A stretch of DNA of 64,000 nucleotides, taken from NCBI GenBank assembly GCA_025765615.1, contig JAIVFJ010000052.1:186001-250000 (forward strand), written 5' to 3'. Shown one piece after another: positions 1 to 11,049 of this stretch. The stretch's first letter is position 1; every line of letters begins with the position of its first letter. The position numbers and the translations under genes were made by a program. The notes beneath the pieces were generated by a model, which was not told the DNA's origin, did not search any database, and saw nothing but the letters and a program-made list of their open reading frames with translations. The DNA is from Zopfochytrium polystomum (lineage: Eukaryota; Chytridiomycota; Chytridiomycetes; Chytridiales; Chytridiaceae).

Positions 1-791
1 CCCATGGCGTAGACTCCTTTGAGAAGATCTGGATGCAAGCCAAGATCTTCGAATCGCATTGCAGTCGCACGAATAGGTGGTGAAAACGAACACTCTTCTG
101 GCCGCACTGAGGTAATCCTTGTGCTTGGAGCGCGCAGTACCGTAACGACCTCTTCTTCAGAGCTGAGGACGAGGGTCGACGGCTTCTTCGGAACGGAGCC
201 GACTTCATCATCGTCTGCTTTATTTACTACGTTTTTGGGAAATGCGAAAAGCGAAAAGCAGCGGATATAAGCTTTGTACGTTCACTCTATGGAATGAGAT
301 GTATGGAGTGTGTGTGTGTGTATTTTCTGCAGAGTGATGGAAATAAAACCTTTCGATGCATATACAGGTGGCAAGCTTTCGCGTGCGCTGAGCGGCTCAA
401 CTGTGCGCGATAAGACTTGGTCGGAAGCAGATGGCCAGTTTCCGGGCCTTGATTTCCCATCGAATGCACTGGGCGCGGTCGAAGGATTAAGCTGAGATCG
501 ATAGGGTGCTGGCGACAAAAATGCTGCACTTTCGAAAAAAGGAGCCACTGCCCAGTTGGTCGTGACGGAACTGGGCGCTGGCCACAGGTCTGTCAGCTTA
601 AGAGCGGAGAGATCGGCGCCGGCCACTTGGTCGTCCAGATAGAGTGTGTCAAGAGTGGACGTGGAGCTTTTAAAGGATGCGCTGGGGTCTAAGCTGCCAC
701 GACCGTTGTTTCCAACGCCGCCAGCTTCGGAGTGAGAGGTTGCTAACGCCGCTTCCGCTCCAGGACCGGACTCTGATGACGCAGACATCAT
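1..791 (-). CDS. DEAD-box RNA helicase, Dbp5/DDX19-like, N-terminal part (runs off the window)
   Basis: I read two exons on the minus strand, 791-350 and from 217 to the window edge. The intron has GT..AG ends and matching phase 1. The residues nearest the edge, FEDLGLHPDLLKGVYAMG, are the Q-motif region that opens a DEAD-box core. FEDLGL..ELLKGVYAMGF is the form found in Dbp5/DDX19, the mRNA-export helicase at the nuclear pore; eIF4A-type helicases have FDDM..LLRGIYAYG instead. The first ~147 residues are Ser/Ala/Pro-rich and not recognisable. Two adjacent ATG codons begin at 791. Another intron may lie around 60-100, because the stretch just before FEDLGL does not match the family. The catalytic motifs are outside the window, so the subfamily call is an inference. 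Confidence 0.6.
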
Positions 792-1070
792 GGTTGGCGG
801 CCGAGAAAGAATGGTTTGGGGTGAAATGGGACGAGGAGCAGGAGGAGAACGAGCAGGAGGCTTGGTCTGCTCTCCCCCTTTTTTTTTTCTCCTTTTTTTT
901 TTCCCCTTCACAAATGTTCTGTGTTTGGCTCGCTTTCGCTTTGACGCGGCTGTAGCGCGGGCCTGCCTCGTTTCTTCCTCGTGCTTGTTCGCTTTTTTTT
1001 GTGTGGTCGTGGTTGTGATCGGTCTGTTCTGATGAGTGTTTGTATTATATGTTTACTGTGCGTTTCTTTT

Positions 1071-1108
<38 letters not shown>

Positions 1109-1887
1109 CTCCTCTGCCTCGTTCTTGGCTGTCTCCCTGCCTCCCCCTCGTCCCTCGCTTCGCGTCGCCATGCCTCCCCAAGCCTGGCCATTTATCGCTC
1201 TCCCCGCCCCCCAACGGCCCCTCCCTCTCTCTCCCTCCACCTCGGACTGTGACGTGGTCTAGTCGCCCATATTCTGACACGTGACCCACACCGCTTTGCC
1301 CCAATGCGAGCTTTTATCACGTTGCCCGTCTGTGCCACCCCACTAACCATTAAAAAAATTCCTGACAAAACAACAACAAAACACCAACAAAAAAAAAAAT
1401 TACGGCAGATGACGAGATAGAGCGACCGACAGAGCGGGACAGATGGCGAGGCGACAGAACGGTCCCTGTGGTCACGCACACAGATTCTTCTGCCCGGACC
1501 ATTCCTCGCCGCCTTTCCGTTCAAATTTTTTTCGATGTGCTTGTTCTGGGTGATTGGCCAGTTTTGCGCTCAGCAGCAGCTTTCCAGCAACTGGGCAAGG
1601 CCGCCGTGTGCGGGAAAATCCACAGCAAGGAAGAGGGCTATTTTTATTTCGATTGTAATTATGTTACTATGCAGCTTGTTTATAAACTTGTGCGCTCGCC
1701 CACAATGAGAGAGAGACTTCGCGGAATGTTGCCCAAAGGCATTACCACCCCTTAGATCGTCCAAAGCATTTATTTCGTAACGCCTTAATCCCAGGCGCGG
1801 TGCGTGGTGGAAAATGCCAGTGTTTTCTGCGCCGAGTCAGTCAGTCAGTCAGTCAGACTGCCTGTCTGTCTGTCAGACTGTCTGTTA

Positions 1888-1922
<35 letters not shown>

Positions 1923-2399
1923 AAGCAGGCTTGTGCTCAGCATTTGACCAACAACTCCATTTGTGTAGAAGGACAGACGACAGACAAACAGAATCTGTCT
2001 ACTTTTTCTCCTCTTCTGGTCCTTCCTTTCCTTTGGCCGCCGCCGTCGTGCCCGCCCACTGCGAACAACGACAGTCAACGTCGACAACGCCGCCGCCGCC
2101 GCCGCCGCCGTCAGCTACAGCTAGGGGGGAGCGGGGGGGGAAGGAAGAACAGAGAAGAAGAAGAAGAAGAAGAAGAGAGGGAGAGGAGAGGAGGGCCTGG
2201 TAGAACGAGCAAGACAGAGACAGACTAAGAAGTACATCAGCCAGCCTCATTATTGATCGCTGTCGTTGTCGTCGTCGTCGACGCAGTCAACGAACCAACG
2301 TCCCCCCACCTCACACACACACACACACACCACAACCGACTCTCCGCATCCACACTCTACACGAAAGCAAACTCCGGATCCACCCAAGAAGTAGCAGCC
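792..2399. other. Intergenic, divergent promoter region between the helicase and SH3-PX genes
   Basis: It holds long T runs near 1072-1108, CT-rich DNA, a TCTG-type tandem array at about 1840-1920, GCC-repeat DNA near 2088-2110 and GAA/GAG repeats near 2155-2200. A GT/CA stretch precedes the downstream ATG. Short open frames here are low complexity and match no family I know. The region probably contains both promoters and 5' leaders. Confidence 0.6.
1840..1920. repeat. TCAG/TCTG tetranucleotide microsatellite
   Basis: Tandem tetranucleotides: an imperfect TCAG run followed by about a dozen TCTG units. Confidence 0.9.
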
Positions 2400-4874
2400 A
2401 TGATGTACAAGATCATCGCCACCGACCACTACATTCACTCAGATCCCGACTACCTATCGTTCGGGTACTCCCAGCTGTTCTACGTCCTCATGTATGACAG
2501 GGAAAACGACCGCTTCTTCGTTTCCAACCACAACGCCACACCATTCTCGGATATCGCCGTCTCGGGCTTTGTGCCGGCCAGTTTGTTTGAGCGCTACTAC
2601 GAGGAGGACAACGATCGCTACCGCCAGCGCTCGTCCACCAATAATCGCCGCAAGCACTCGTCCGAAGGACGCCGTCAGAGCTCCAGCAGCGACAACGACC
2701 CTGGGGGACGAGAAGAAGGAGGGTCCGCAGACGGTCGCAGCGAAGGCAGTGACTTTGACAACAGCGATGGCGACGAGCATGACGAGGACTATACTCGTCG
2801 CGACCCGCGACCCCGCCCAGATCCTTACGACGACCATTACGCTGAGGATGAACGCGGTGGGTACGGCAGAAAGGACCGCCAGGACAAAAGGGAGCACCCA
2901 CCATCCCGCCTCAGATCAAACGAAAACGACGATGACGACGATTATGACTACGATGACTACGACGACAGAGAGGATAGGCAGTCTGGTACCGACAGGAGCC
3001 GTGAGGACGACGACATGGACGACGACCCTGACCAGCTCAACTCCAAGACCGCGCCTGGGACAAGCCCTTCCCCTTACTCTCCTCAACAGTCACCGGAGCG
3101 CTCTCCCACTCCGTCGACACTTCTCACTTCCTCCCCGTTGCCGCCACCGTCGCAGCAAGATGACAGAGCCCTTCCAACAAACAACGTCGAGAAGGCGCCG
3201 ACGGGGCAGCCACCGCCACCACGGCTCGTGCGCCAAGAGCCCACCCCGCCGCCGCAGCCGCCCCCTAAGGACCTCACTCCCATTCCACAGAGATCTCAGC
3301 TACCGCAACCACAGCAGTTGCAACATTTGCAAGAACAGTTTGATTACCAGCAGCGCAAACACCCTGAGCGCCGGTCGTCGCGCTTTGGCAGCCTCCACCG
3401 ACAGCACCACCTGATCCAGCAACAGCAGCGTCAGCGTCTTTCCATCCAGGAGTCGACTCGTCGCTTTTCTGAACTGATGGAACGCATGGAGCACAACCGC
3501 CGGTCGCCCACGTCCTCCGTCACTCTGTCCCCGACTCTCAAGGCCCCGGCACCTGTTTCAAGGGCGGTTATTCCCCCGAGGACAGGGTCATCAAGCTCGG
3601 CAAACACCTCAAATAACTCAACCGCCATGGGCGCATCCGTCGCGGCGGCAAAGGCCCGAGCGGCGGCTGTTGCAGCTGCGGTTGCCGCTGCGACTGCGGC
3701 TGCAAACGCTCCCACCCCGCCACGCAAGTCAGGATACACATTTCCCTCGGCACCCGCATCGCAGTACGGCAGCCTGAAGCGCTCACGAAACAACAGCTCG
3801 GAGACCCCACCATCCTCGTCGTCCAACTCAACGACGTCAAATACCCCTGCGCCCGTACTATTCTACCTCCAGAAGCTAGCACTTCGACTCCCACTGCAAT
3901 CCGGCTCCCCGCTTCAACAGCAGTACCAGCAGCAGCTGTTATTCCAACAGCAACAACCCATTCTCCGCGCCACCGTCGTCGACGCCCCGAAACCACCGCG
4001 GCCGGGCCAGCACGTGAATCACGCGGCTTACTCAATCGTCGTGACGCGGCGACGAGCGTCTGCGCCTTCTTCGTCGTCCTCGCCGCCGCCGTCTTCGCTG
4101 TCCTTGTCCTCCAACTCGATATCGTCCGGCTCGTCGGCAAAGAGATTCCTGTCGTCCACCTCAGTTGTCACGCGGACCTACGACGACTTTGCATTCTTCC
4201 ACACTACCGTAGTTGCGCGGGCGCAACTGCTTGACTTCGCAACTGATGGCGGTGGAGGCGGAGGAGGCGGCAGTAGCAGTGGCAATGGAGGCGGGGGCGG
4301 CGGTGGCTCGCATTGGCTGCGCGGCGTGTCGGCTGCTGGATTAAAGCGGTACCAGGCGTTTGCCGCGGCGGCGGCCGACGCAGAGTCTCGTTGGCTCCAC
4401 GAGCAACAGCAGCAGCAGCAAGATTCGGCGGCCGAGTCGGGGGCGAAAAGGGCCGATGCCAGCGATGCGGCGTCGGCGTCGGCGGCGGGGCCATTGGACG
4501 CAAGCAAGTCTCTGTTGCCGCCGCCGCCTTCGTCGATGACGCAGCGACAGCAGCAGGCAAGCGATGGACCAGACGACGCGCCAGCGCCGCCAGTGTCGCC
4601 GAAAGAGCGGGACCCGCGTCCGCGGCTTCCTCGGCAGCTGACGGGCACGTACCGCAAAGCGGGCGGTGGCAGCGGAGGGCCGCTGGTGTCTGTGGCGAAC
4701 CTAGAAGCGCAGCTGGACGACCAGCGCGTGGCGCTGAACGGGTACCTAGCGGAGCTCCTCGAAAAGGGGTACCAGGCGGAGCTCGGGCTGTTTCTGAGCG
4801 CGTGGCCGGGCGACAAGGAGGGCGAAGTGGAAATGGACAGGGGAGGCGGCAGCGGCGGTGGCAGACGGCGCTGA
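2400..4874 (+). CDS. SH3-PX scaffold protein, Bem1-like (824 aa, single exon)
   Basis: Residues ~2-65 form an SH3 domain: YKIIATDHYIHSDPDYLSF, then FYVL, FFVSN and a closing GFVPASLFE. A long acidic and Pro/Gln/Ser-rich linker follows (~70-520). A divided PX-like domain comes next: a first half around residues 565-665 (YSIVVTRR, then TRTYDDFAFFHTTV), a Gly/Ala/Ser-rich insert, and a C-terminal PX-type helix (LNGYLAELLEKGYQAELGLF). This order resembles the yeast polarity scaffold Bem1 and the p40/p47phox organisers, which tether Cdc42/Rac partners at membranes through PX binding of phosphoinositides. Unlike Bem1, I see only one SH3 and no PB1 domain. The reading frame extends 49 codons upstream without signal; I start at the first of two adjacent ATGs, where the SH3 begins. 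The linker contains CAG and GCC repeat DNA, so its length is probably polymorphic. Confidence 0.65.
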   Translation: MMYKIIATDHYIHSDPDYLSFGYSQLFYVLMYDRENDRFFVSNHNATPFSDIAVSGFVPASLFERYYEEDNDRYRQRSSTNNRRKHSSEGRRQSSSSDNDPGGREEGGSADGRSEGSDFDNSDGDEHDEDYTRRDPRPRPDPYDDHYAEDERGGYGRKDRQDKREHPPSRLRSNENDDDDDYDYDDYDDREDRQSGTDRSREDDDMDDDPDQLNSKTAPGTSPSPYSPQQSPERSPTPSTLLTSSPLPPPSQQDDRALPTNNVEKAPTGQPPPPRLVRQEPTPPPQPPPKDLTPIPQRSQLPQPQQLQHLQEQFDYQQRKHPERRSSRFGSLHRQHHLIQQQQRQRLSIQESTRRFSELMERMEHNRRSPTSSVTLSPTLKAPAPVSRAVIPPRTGSSSSANTSNNSTAMGASVAAAKARAAAVAAAVAAATAAANAPTPPRKSGYTFPSAPASQYGSLKRSRNNSSETPPSSSSNSTTSNTPAPVLFYLQKLALRLPLQSGSPLQQQYQQQLLFQQQQPILRATVVDAPKPPRPGQHVNHAAYSIVVTRRRASAPSSSSSPPPSSLSLSSNSISSGSSAKRFLSSTSVVTRTYDDFAFFHTTVVARAQLLDFATDGGGGGGGGSSSGNGGGGGGGSHWLRGVSAAGLKRYQAFAAAAADAESRWLHEQQQQQQDSAAESGAKRADASDAASASAAGPLDASKSLLPPPPSSMTQRQQQASDGPDDAPAPPVSPKERDPRPRLPRQLTGTYRKAGGGSGGPLVSVANLEAQLDDQRVALNGYLAELLEKGYQAELGLFLSAWPGDKEGEVEMDRGGGSGGGRRR

Positions 4875-5087
4875 AAGAAGCAACAAAAAAAAAAAAAAAA
4901 AAAAAAAAGGGAGAAAACAGGGACGGGTCGTTGTTGCTGGTGCGGTTTGTTTGTGGTTTGGTTATGCCCCCCCAACGTTCGTTCTCCACACCTTCCTGTC
5001 CATGATCAATATGAATCAAATAATCTTTCCCCTTCAATCATCACCCTTCCCTGCCTTGCAATATGCCAGCCGTCTCCTTGCCTCTTT

Positions 5088-5126
<39 letters not shown>

Positions 5127-6828
5127 CTTTTCCCCCGTCCATCGCCAGCAAATCTCTGACGTCCCTCCGGTAACTCTCGGCTTTATTTTCTCTCGCTGAT
5201 TCTCTCTCTCTCTTTCGCTTTTCACCTCTCTCTGTTTGTCTTGTTCGAAACTTGCTTTGCGCGTAGTTGTTGCTGTTGTCGTTGTTGTTACTGTGGAATA
5301 GTATTTCTCCTTGTATCTACGTTACCATTCGGTCCCTCTCGAGCGGTGTTTTGCTTTTGTTGACGGTAGTGCAATGTTTTTGACAATGTAAAACTTGGAG
5401 CGAGCCAGCTTAGACTAAAGGAGCGGAGAGGAGTGGGGCTGTCATGGAATGATGTGTGGGCGCGCTTCTCTCTCCCATTTTTTTTTTTTTTTTCGTTTTC
5501 GTTTTTTGCACAAAGAATATGCAAGATGACACGGTCACTGCTTTTTCGTTTTTGTATAATTTTTGCATTCATTCTTCCTCCTCCCGTTCTTCCTTTCTTC
5601 TTCTTGCCTTTCTTTCTTTCTTTCTTTCTTTTTTTTTCCTTTTACTTTCATCTTGTTTTCTTTCTTCTTTCCTTCACAATGGTTTTTTTTAGTTTTCTGT
5701 TTTCTGTTGTTTTTCGTTCGACTTTTGCGTTTTTCAGTCTGATCTTTTTGTCTCTGTCGCTGGGGCCTTCGTCGGCCGTCTCTCTGTCTCTCACACTCTC
5801 TCTTCTCCCTCGTTTCTGTCTGTCTGTCGCACGCCCTCTCAACTCTCCGCGCGCATTCCCCCCCCCGACAGTCAGTCTGGTCGCCTTCCTCTCGCCCGCC
5901 CAACAACCCATCCACCAACTCTCTCCAAACCAAACCGGCCCATCCGAACGGCAAGCGTTCCTCGCCCTCTCCGTCACCGTCACCGTCACCACTTCCCGCC
6001 CCCTCTCCATCTCTCACCCGCCCGCCCCCTCTCCTCTTCCCAACCCCTCCCCTTCCCCCCCTCCCCCGGTCCTCCCTTCCACTTGTCGTCAACTGACCAC
6101 TTTGGAGCAAAAGGTGAGGCACTCCTTTCCGTAGCCGACGGTATACTTTGAAATCGCTCGCAAGAGGCGGGACCTCTTCTCTCGGTGGTTTGAGTGGGAT
6201 GTTGTGAAGCTTTCGCAAGGAGAAAACCTCAGTGCGGGAGGGAGCATTACCCTCAGTCGTTCCAAGCTGGCCATTCAAGCAGTGATATGGAGGGAGTAAC
6301 TGTTTACATTGCCGCGCTACTCTCCCCGCCCCCACTCGCCCATGTGCACTGCGATGCATGGTAGGCCGCGGTCCGGCCTCAGCAGATCGCATGCAAATCT
6401 CCTCTGTAGCGTGGAGATGAGGTGCAGAGTTGGGGAGGGGGTTTGGATTTTGGCGTGCATGGCACACGATCTCGTATTGGGAGCAGGAATTCAATTGTGG
6501 GAAAATTGCATTCGGAGGTTTCTGCTGCCTGGGACGGCCCATCTTCATTCTTCCCCTGACCACAACCCCAAACTCCAACCACGCAAACCCCCCTCCCCCC
6601 CCCCCTGTCGTTACCACCCTGTCGCATCCCTCGGAGTACAAATCAGTTCCCTCCTAGCATGCGGAGAAAATCTATCACTGTTCGTCGCATGCACTCTTGC
6701 ACACTGTTATGCTCCAATCTCCATCCCGTCGACCGTTCCCCCAGCCGGACCCTGCCAATACTTATTCACATTCACCTCTCTTCTTTTTCGACCCTCGTGT
6801 ATGCAATAGCCACCGCACCGACTCCAGA
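4875..6828. other. Intergenic, pyrimidine-rich
   Basis: A-tract after the SH3-PX stop (4887-4908), a T tract at about 5092-5124, TTTC/CTTT repeats around 5470-5700 and C/T-rich DNA to ~6100, then the leader of the KH gene. A long open frame on the minus strand (5535-6641) is the complement of the pyrimidine repeats and has no protein-like composition. Confidence 0.6.
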
Positions 6829-8228
6829 ATGATTGCCCAGGACGAATCTTTCGGCTACTCTTCGATCGCTCGCCTCACCGGCCTCACCTTGAATCCCGAA
6901 ACCCCCCCACCTCAACCGCACCAGTTCCTTGACTCGGGCCGCACTGCCGACGAGGACGACGGTCGCAACGGCTCCCCCTCCAACGCCGGCGCCGAGGGCG
7001 ACCACGACGAGAGCTCGTCTGCCACCGGTGGTCCCGACGTTGCCACTTCTGGCGAGCCGATCATTACCGTTCGCTCCCTCGTCACCACCAAGGAGGCCGG
7101 TGTCATCATCGGGAAAGGCGGAAAGAACGTCGCCGAGGTCAGGCAAGAGACTGGAGTCAAAGCAGGCGTCAGCAAAGTCATTCAGGGCGTTCACGAACGC
7201 GTGCTGACCGTCAGCGGCACCACATACAACGTTTCAAAGGTGCGATTGATGGAATTTGCTTTCGCTCTCTGCGGACTCCTTTGTCTGCTCGCGGCATCCG
7301 TGGTATCGGAGAAGACACCACTCGTGAAGAGAGCCTGCGCGTGCTTAGCCCGGAACGCCCTTCCTAACGAAAAAAAAATGTACTGCAGGCTTACTCCATG
7401 ATGGCTCAATACCTCCTCGAAAACCCCGTGTCAGCTCAACCAGTCTACGCCGATTGCACAACCATCCGCCTTCTCGTTTCTCATCAACTCGTTGGTTCGA
7501 TCATCGGAAAGGGTGGTGCCAAGATAAAGGAAATTCAGGAAGAGTCTGGTGCAAAGCTCGTCATTTCGAAGGAGATGCTACCACAGTCGACAGAGCGTGT
7601 CATTGACGTCTTTGGCTTGGTGGAGTCGATGTGAGTTGGCGCAAATCGCTTGGACCATCAGGCTGTGGCTGACAATGTATCCAGCAAAATGGCCATACTT
7701 AGCATTGCGGAGTGCCTCCTTCAAGACCAAGAGCGCGCGGCTGGCACTATACTTTACAACCCGCAGGTTCGCCTTGGCGTTGGCGCGGACTACCGCAGCG
7801 GACCTGCCCCGATTCCCCGCACCGGCCGCTTTGACGAACCCCCTCGTCAGCGTCGCTGGGACAACCAGTCTTACCCGCCGAACACAGGCCGTCGCTTCCC
7901 CAAAGAGGGTGGCTCGACCACGCCCACTTCCCACAGCCCCGCCAATGGCAGCAGCAGCAGCGGCGACGTGCAGTCGCGGACCCTCTCCGTCCCCATCGAC
8001 ATGGTTGGCTGCATCATTGGCAAGGGCGGGTCCTTCATCAACAACATCCGCAGGCACTCGAACGCTCGCTTGCACATTGCCGAGCCCGAAAGCGGCTCAT
8101 CGGAGCGGGTCGTCACGATCACTGGAACCGCCCAATCTATCGACAAGGCGCTTCAAATGATTCACGACCAGCTTGAGGAGGAGCAACACCGACGCATGAA
8201 CAACGGCGGCAACGAAGCCAACGAATGA
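6829..8228 (+). CDS. Triple-KH RNA-binding protein (PCBP/hnRNP K, Rnc1/Hek2-like)
   Basis: Three exons: 6829-7239, 7389-7619 and 7662-8228, about 402 aa. KH1 (IITVRSLVTTKEAGVIIGKGG), KH2 (TIRLLVSHQLVGSIIGKGG) and KH3 (LSVPIDMVGCIIGKGG) each keep the GKGG loop that contacts RNA bases. The spacing, with KH1 and KH2 close together and KH3 after a ~90-residue Arg/Pro/Ser linker, is typical of poly(C)-binding proteins and their fungal relatives, which control mRNA stability, localisation and translation. The N-terminus is acidic and Pro-rich. The second intron is uncertain: the 43-nt intron given keeps the frame, but a stronger-looking donor 11 nt downstream would break it. The last residues are Glu/Asn-rich. 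Confidence 0.85.
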
Positions 8229-9213
8229 TCAGGATGGCAGCTTTATACTTCGGGATTGTTTTCGTCCTTTCTTTCTGGGAGCAGAGTCCGATCGATATTC
8301 TGTGCAACACTCTGTTGGGAAGGCGGAAGTCCATATTTCTTTTGATATACATTCGCAAAAAAAAAACGAAGGAAAATAACATCAGCAGCCAACTGCCCCT
8401 CTACTCTCTTTCATACTTCTCTTCTTTTGCCCTTTCCGTCTAACTCTCCTTGTCTGCTTCTCCTTGTCCTTCTCTGTTACGTGTGTGTGCTTGTGTGTGC
8501 GTGCTCGTGGCGCGCGTCGCGCGTGTGCAGTGTGGTGTGTGTGGTGTGTATGCGTGTGCGTGTGTGTGGAATAATTGTGTGATGATGATGCGTGACTGAC
8601 CCCCTCTCCGGCACCCGCCTTAGCGCTCCCTCTTTTTCTGCCCACTTTAACCAACAACAACTCCATTATGACCAGTCTTATCGTGCTTGTGCCTTCCACT
8701 TTGCTTGTTTCCCGTCCCCTTCTCTCGCCCCTCCCGCCAAAGCCCCTTCCCACGCCCTTTGTCCCCCAACCCCCGCCCCCTTCCCCTTCCCTCCCTTTCT
8801 TCCCATCTCTCCTTCCCCACAGGCGCCTGGCTGCCATGAAAAAAAAAAAAGTAGGAATCACGAGAAAAAAAAAAGAAGAAAAAAACGCGAATTTTTCATC
8901 ATGACATGTCAAACACTGCCGAGAAAAAGAAAAAAAGTCGGAGACACACGCTTGACAAGGAGATGGGATAACGTCGACTTTCTCACATCCGGTGGTTGAT
9001 TGCGTCTCATGGGAAGATTTTTGCTGTCTGCCGCCCAACCAACCACATACTTATCCTTTGTAAACAGTCCAAACCACTGGACCGACTGACTGTAAACAGT
9101 CTACTCTGAGTGAGGGAGTGGAAGGAATGACGGAGGTGGAGATGGGTATATGTGGGTGGTGTGTGACAGTGGTCCTTCTCTGCAATTTAAAGAGGAAGAA
9201 AAAAACTGTTATT
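8229..9213. other. Intergenic; GT-rich DNA and a partial copia-type LTR
   Basis: Downstream of the KH gene there is a T/C-rich 3' region, a GT/GC-rich run (8480-8575) and A-runs near 8838-8885. From 9091 to about 9213 the start of the copia-type LTR family recurs (TGTAAACAGTCTACTCTGAG) in degraded form. I see no gene. Confidence 0.6.
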
Positions 9214-9430
9214 CCAATGTCAACAGTGATCTCGTCGCCACTGCCACTGCGACATACACTAAGTCAGGTAAGCTGAAAGGCCTAATCTGAATCCAACAAA
9301 ATGAGCTAGGTAAAGATGGTGGTTATTCTAGCTCTGCTTTCCTAGGCTTCACCAGCGAGGACAACGTGATCAGAATCACCCTCAATGGGCCGTGCCTGCT
9401 GGGATGGTGCCTTGTGTGATCAGCACCCAG

Positions 9431-9686
9431 TGTAAACAGTCTACCCTGAGTGAGTGAGTGGAAGGAGTGAATGAAGTGGCGATGTGTGTTCGTGGTTGGT
9501 CCTTCTCCCAACTTGGAGAGAAAGAAAAAAAAAAACTCTGCTATGAATAATTGATACATAATGATGGTATGCACACTATAGTTGCAAAGCAAGTGTGACC
9601 GGCACAGGGTAAAAACCTCGCCTATATTATCTGCTTGAGCAGAGGAGGAGGAAAACTGTTGACAGTGGGTTTCCGTTCCACTTAAT
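9431..9686 (+). mobile_element. Copia-type LTR, 5' part (family B)
   Basis: It begins TGTAAACAGTCTACCCTGAG and follows the LTR consensus as far as TTCCACTTAAT. Then the end of the same LTR appears inverted (TGACTGGTTAGCAGCAAG), so the copy is rearranged. It belongs to the family with full copies at 39299, 56860 and 61047. Confidence 0.7.
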
Positions 9687-9699
9687 TGACTGGTTAGCA

Positions 9700-10336
9700 G
9701 CAAGCAGGAAATGAGAACGTATGTCAATGTGTTTTGTGCAAGCATGTGTGAGAGGGTTGAGCACTAGTGCGATTTCAGATTGATTGTCCTTGAGGATTGG
9801 TAGTGCAGGAAGTTGCAACGCTGACAATACGGCTAGGAGTCATTGTGCTTCTTGGAGGGCTTCAGAAAGTGAGTAGTATTTTGCGTCTGTGGAGGATAAT
9901 GATACGCACAATGTTGTTTGCATGAGACCCAAGAGATGATGGCGCCCGTGCGGAAGAAGACATAGCCAGAGTGCGATGTGCAGTCTCCAGGTTTTCCCCC
10001 ATAGGATGCATCAGCATGTGCAGCTGGTTCAAGGGTGTCATTTATGAAGAACTGTAGCAGGTTGTGTTTTTGTCTGTAGAATAATCTGTAGTCCCAGGTG
10101 CCTTGGAGGTAACGAAGCAGGTGGCAGAGTGCATTGCGATGGCAGTGGCGTGGCTTCAGTTGGAACTCACAGAGCACATTTGTGTTGTGAGATATTGAAT
10201 TTTCATGACTGTTGTTGAAGTTGCAGTGTAGGAGGCGACGTTGTGAGTGGAGGCGGTGTTCGCAAGAAGGTTGAAGGGCTGAGGAACTGAGGCTGAAGGG
10301 CTGAGGAACCGAGGCTTGAATTGAGAACTTGTACAA
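9700..10336 (-). pseudogene. Copia retrotransposon RNase H remnant
   Basis: Minus-strand translation gives the copia RNase H signature in pieces: HADASYGGKPGDCTSHSGYVFF, then ISWVSCKQH, and in another frame LPILKDNQSEIALVLNPLTH followed by KHIDIRSHF. These match the terminal part of Ty1/copia Pol (A/WVSxKQ, DNQSAI, KHIDI). Frame changes show that it is dead. A related copy lies at 61905-62480. Confidence 0.75.
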
Positions 10337-10547
10337 GGGAGCAAGCGTAGCAAGCGACCAAGGGCAAGTGGGTAAAGAGAGCTTGTTTTAGACAGGGACT
10401 GGCAAATTGGAGTGAGAGTGCCTTTTTCGATAAGAAAACTCTGCCCAATTACCAGTTTTCCTTTTCGCCTATCTGAACAAGTTGCAAACTGCTTCAGACA
10501 GGACTTTGCTTTGGGGAGGTGTTGTAAACCCCTTCCCACAGAGGGAG

Positions 10548-10674
10548 GGTGATTTGAAATATTCAGAGCATTTCAAATCAACCAAGCTCTGTGTGGAGCC
10601 CAGTGTGCAAGCACTGGTCTCCCCACAGAGAGAGGAAAATGATTTGAAATCTTCAGGAGCATTTCAAATCAACT
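10548..10674. repeat. Duplicated small inverted repeat (GATTTGAAAT...ATTTCAAATC)
   Basis: The motif GATTTGAAAT, a short spacer, then ATTTCAAATCAAC occurs twice, at about 10550-10581 and 10640-10673. Each copy can form a 10-bp stem. Confidence 0.7.
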
Positions 10675-11049
10675 AGTCCCTGGTTCAACATTGGTTCAGA
10701 CAACAGCCAGCTGACCTGGAGCTGCTGTGAGCTGCCCCAGTTCAACATTTCTCTGAACCCATTGAGTGTGATTCTAATGGCATTGTCCTCGCCGGCGAAG
10801 CCTAGGAAAGCAAGGCTAGAATCACCGCCGTCTTCACCTAACTCTTTTCGTTGGATTCAGATTAGGCCTTTCAGCTTACCCAACTTAGTGTAAGTCGCAT
10901 CAGCGGCAGCGATGAGGCTGCCGTCGACATAGGAAGCTGACTTCCTAGGCTCAAATCTCAACATTGCTCGCTACGCTTGCTCCCCCAAACAAGTCCTTAG
11001 TTCACACCTCAGTTGTGTCATTCTTTCTTTCTACCTGCTTCTAACAAAA

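Larger units (their letters stand above)
9214..10933. mobile_element. Inverted-repeat-flanked element (~1.7 kb, ~175-bp arms)
   Basis: The left arm 9214-9390 and right arm 10759-10933 are imperfect reverse complements over their whole length. For example CTGAAAGGCCTAATCTGAAT at 9273 faces its complement near 10857, and CCTCAATGGG at 9380 faces CCCATTGAG at 10759. The interior holds part of a copia-type LTR and a copia RNase H remnant. It could be a foldback-type DNA transposon that acquired a retroelement, or two oppositely oriented copies of one repeat. I did not find a clean target-site duplication. Confidence 0.55.

Noticed and set aside
1468..1755. 95-codon frame in the helicase/SH3-PX intergenic region
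   Set aside because: Not recognisable as any family, no splice or context support, and within a probable bidirectional promoter.
2253..2399. Upstream extension of the SH3-PX frame
   Set aside because: It starts in CA/GTC repeats and has no conserved residues. The paired ATGs at 2400 directly precede the SH3 domain.
5535..6641. 368-codon open frame on the minus strand
   Set aside because: It is the complement of CT-rich DNA. The protein is Arg/Lys/Gly low complexity with no domain, and it overlaps the KH gene leader.
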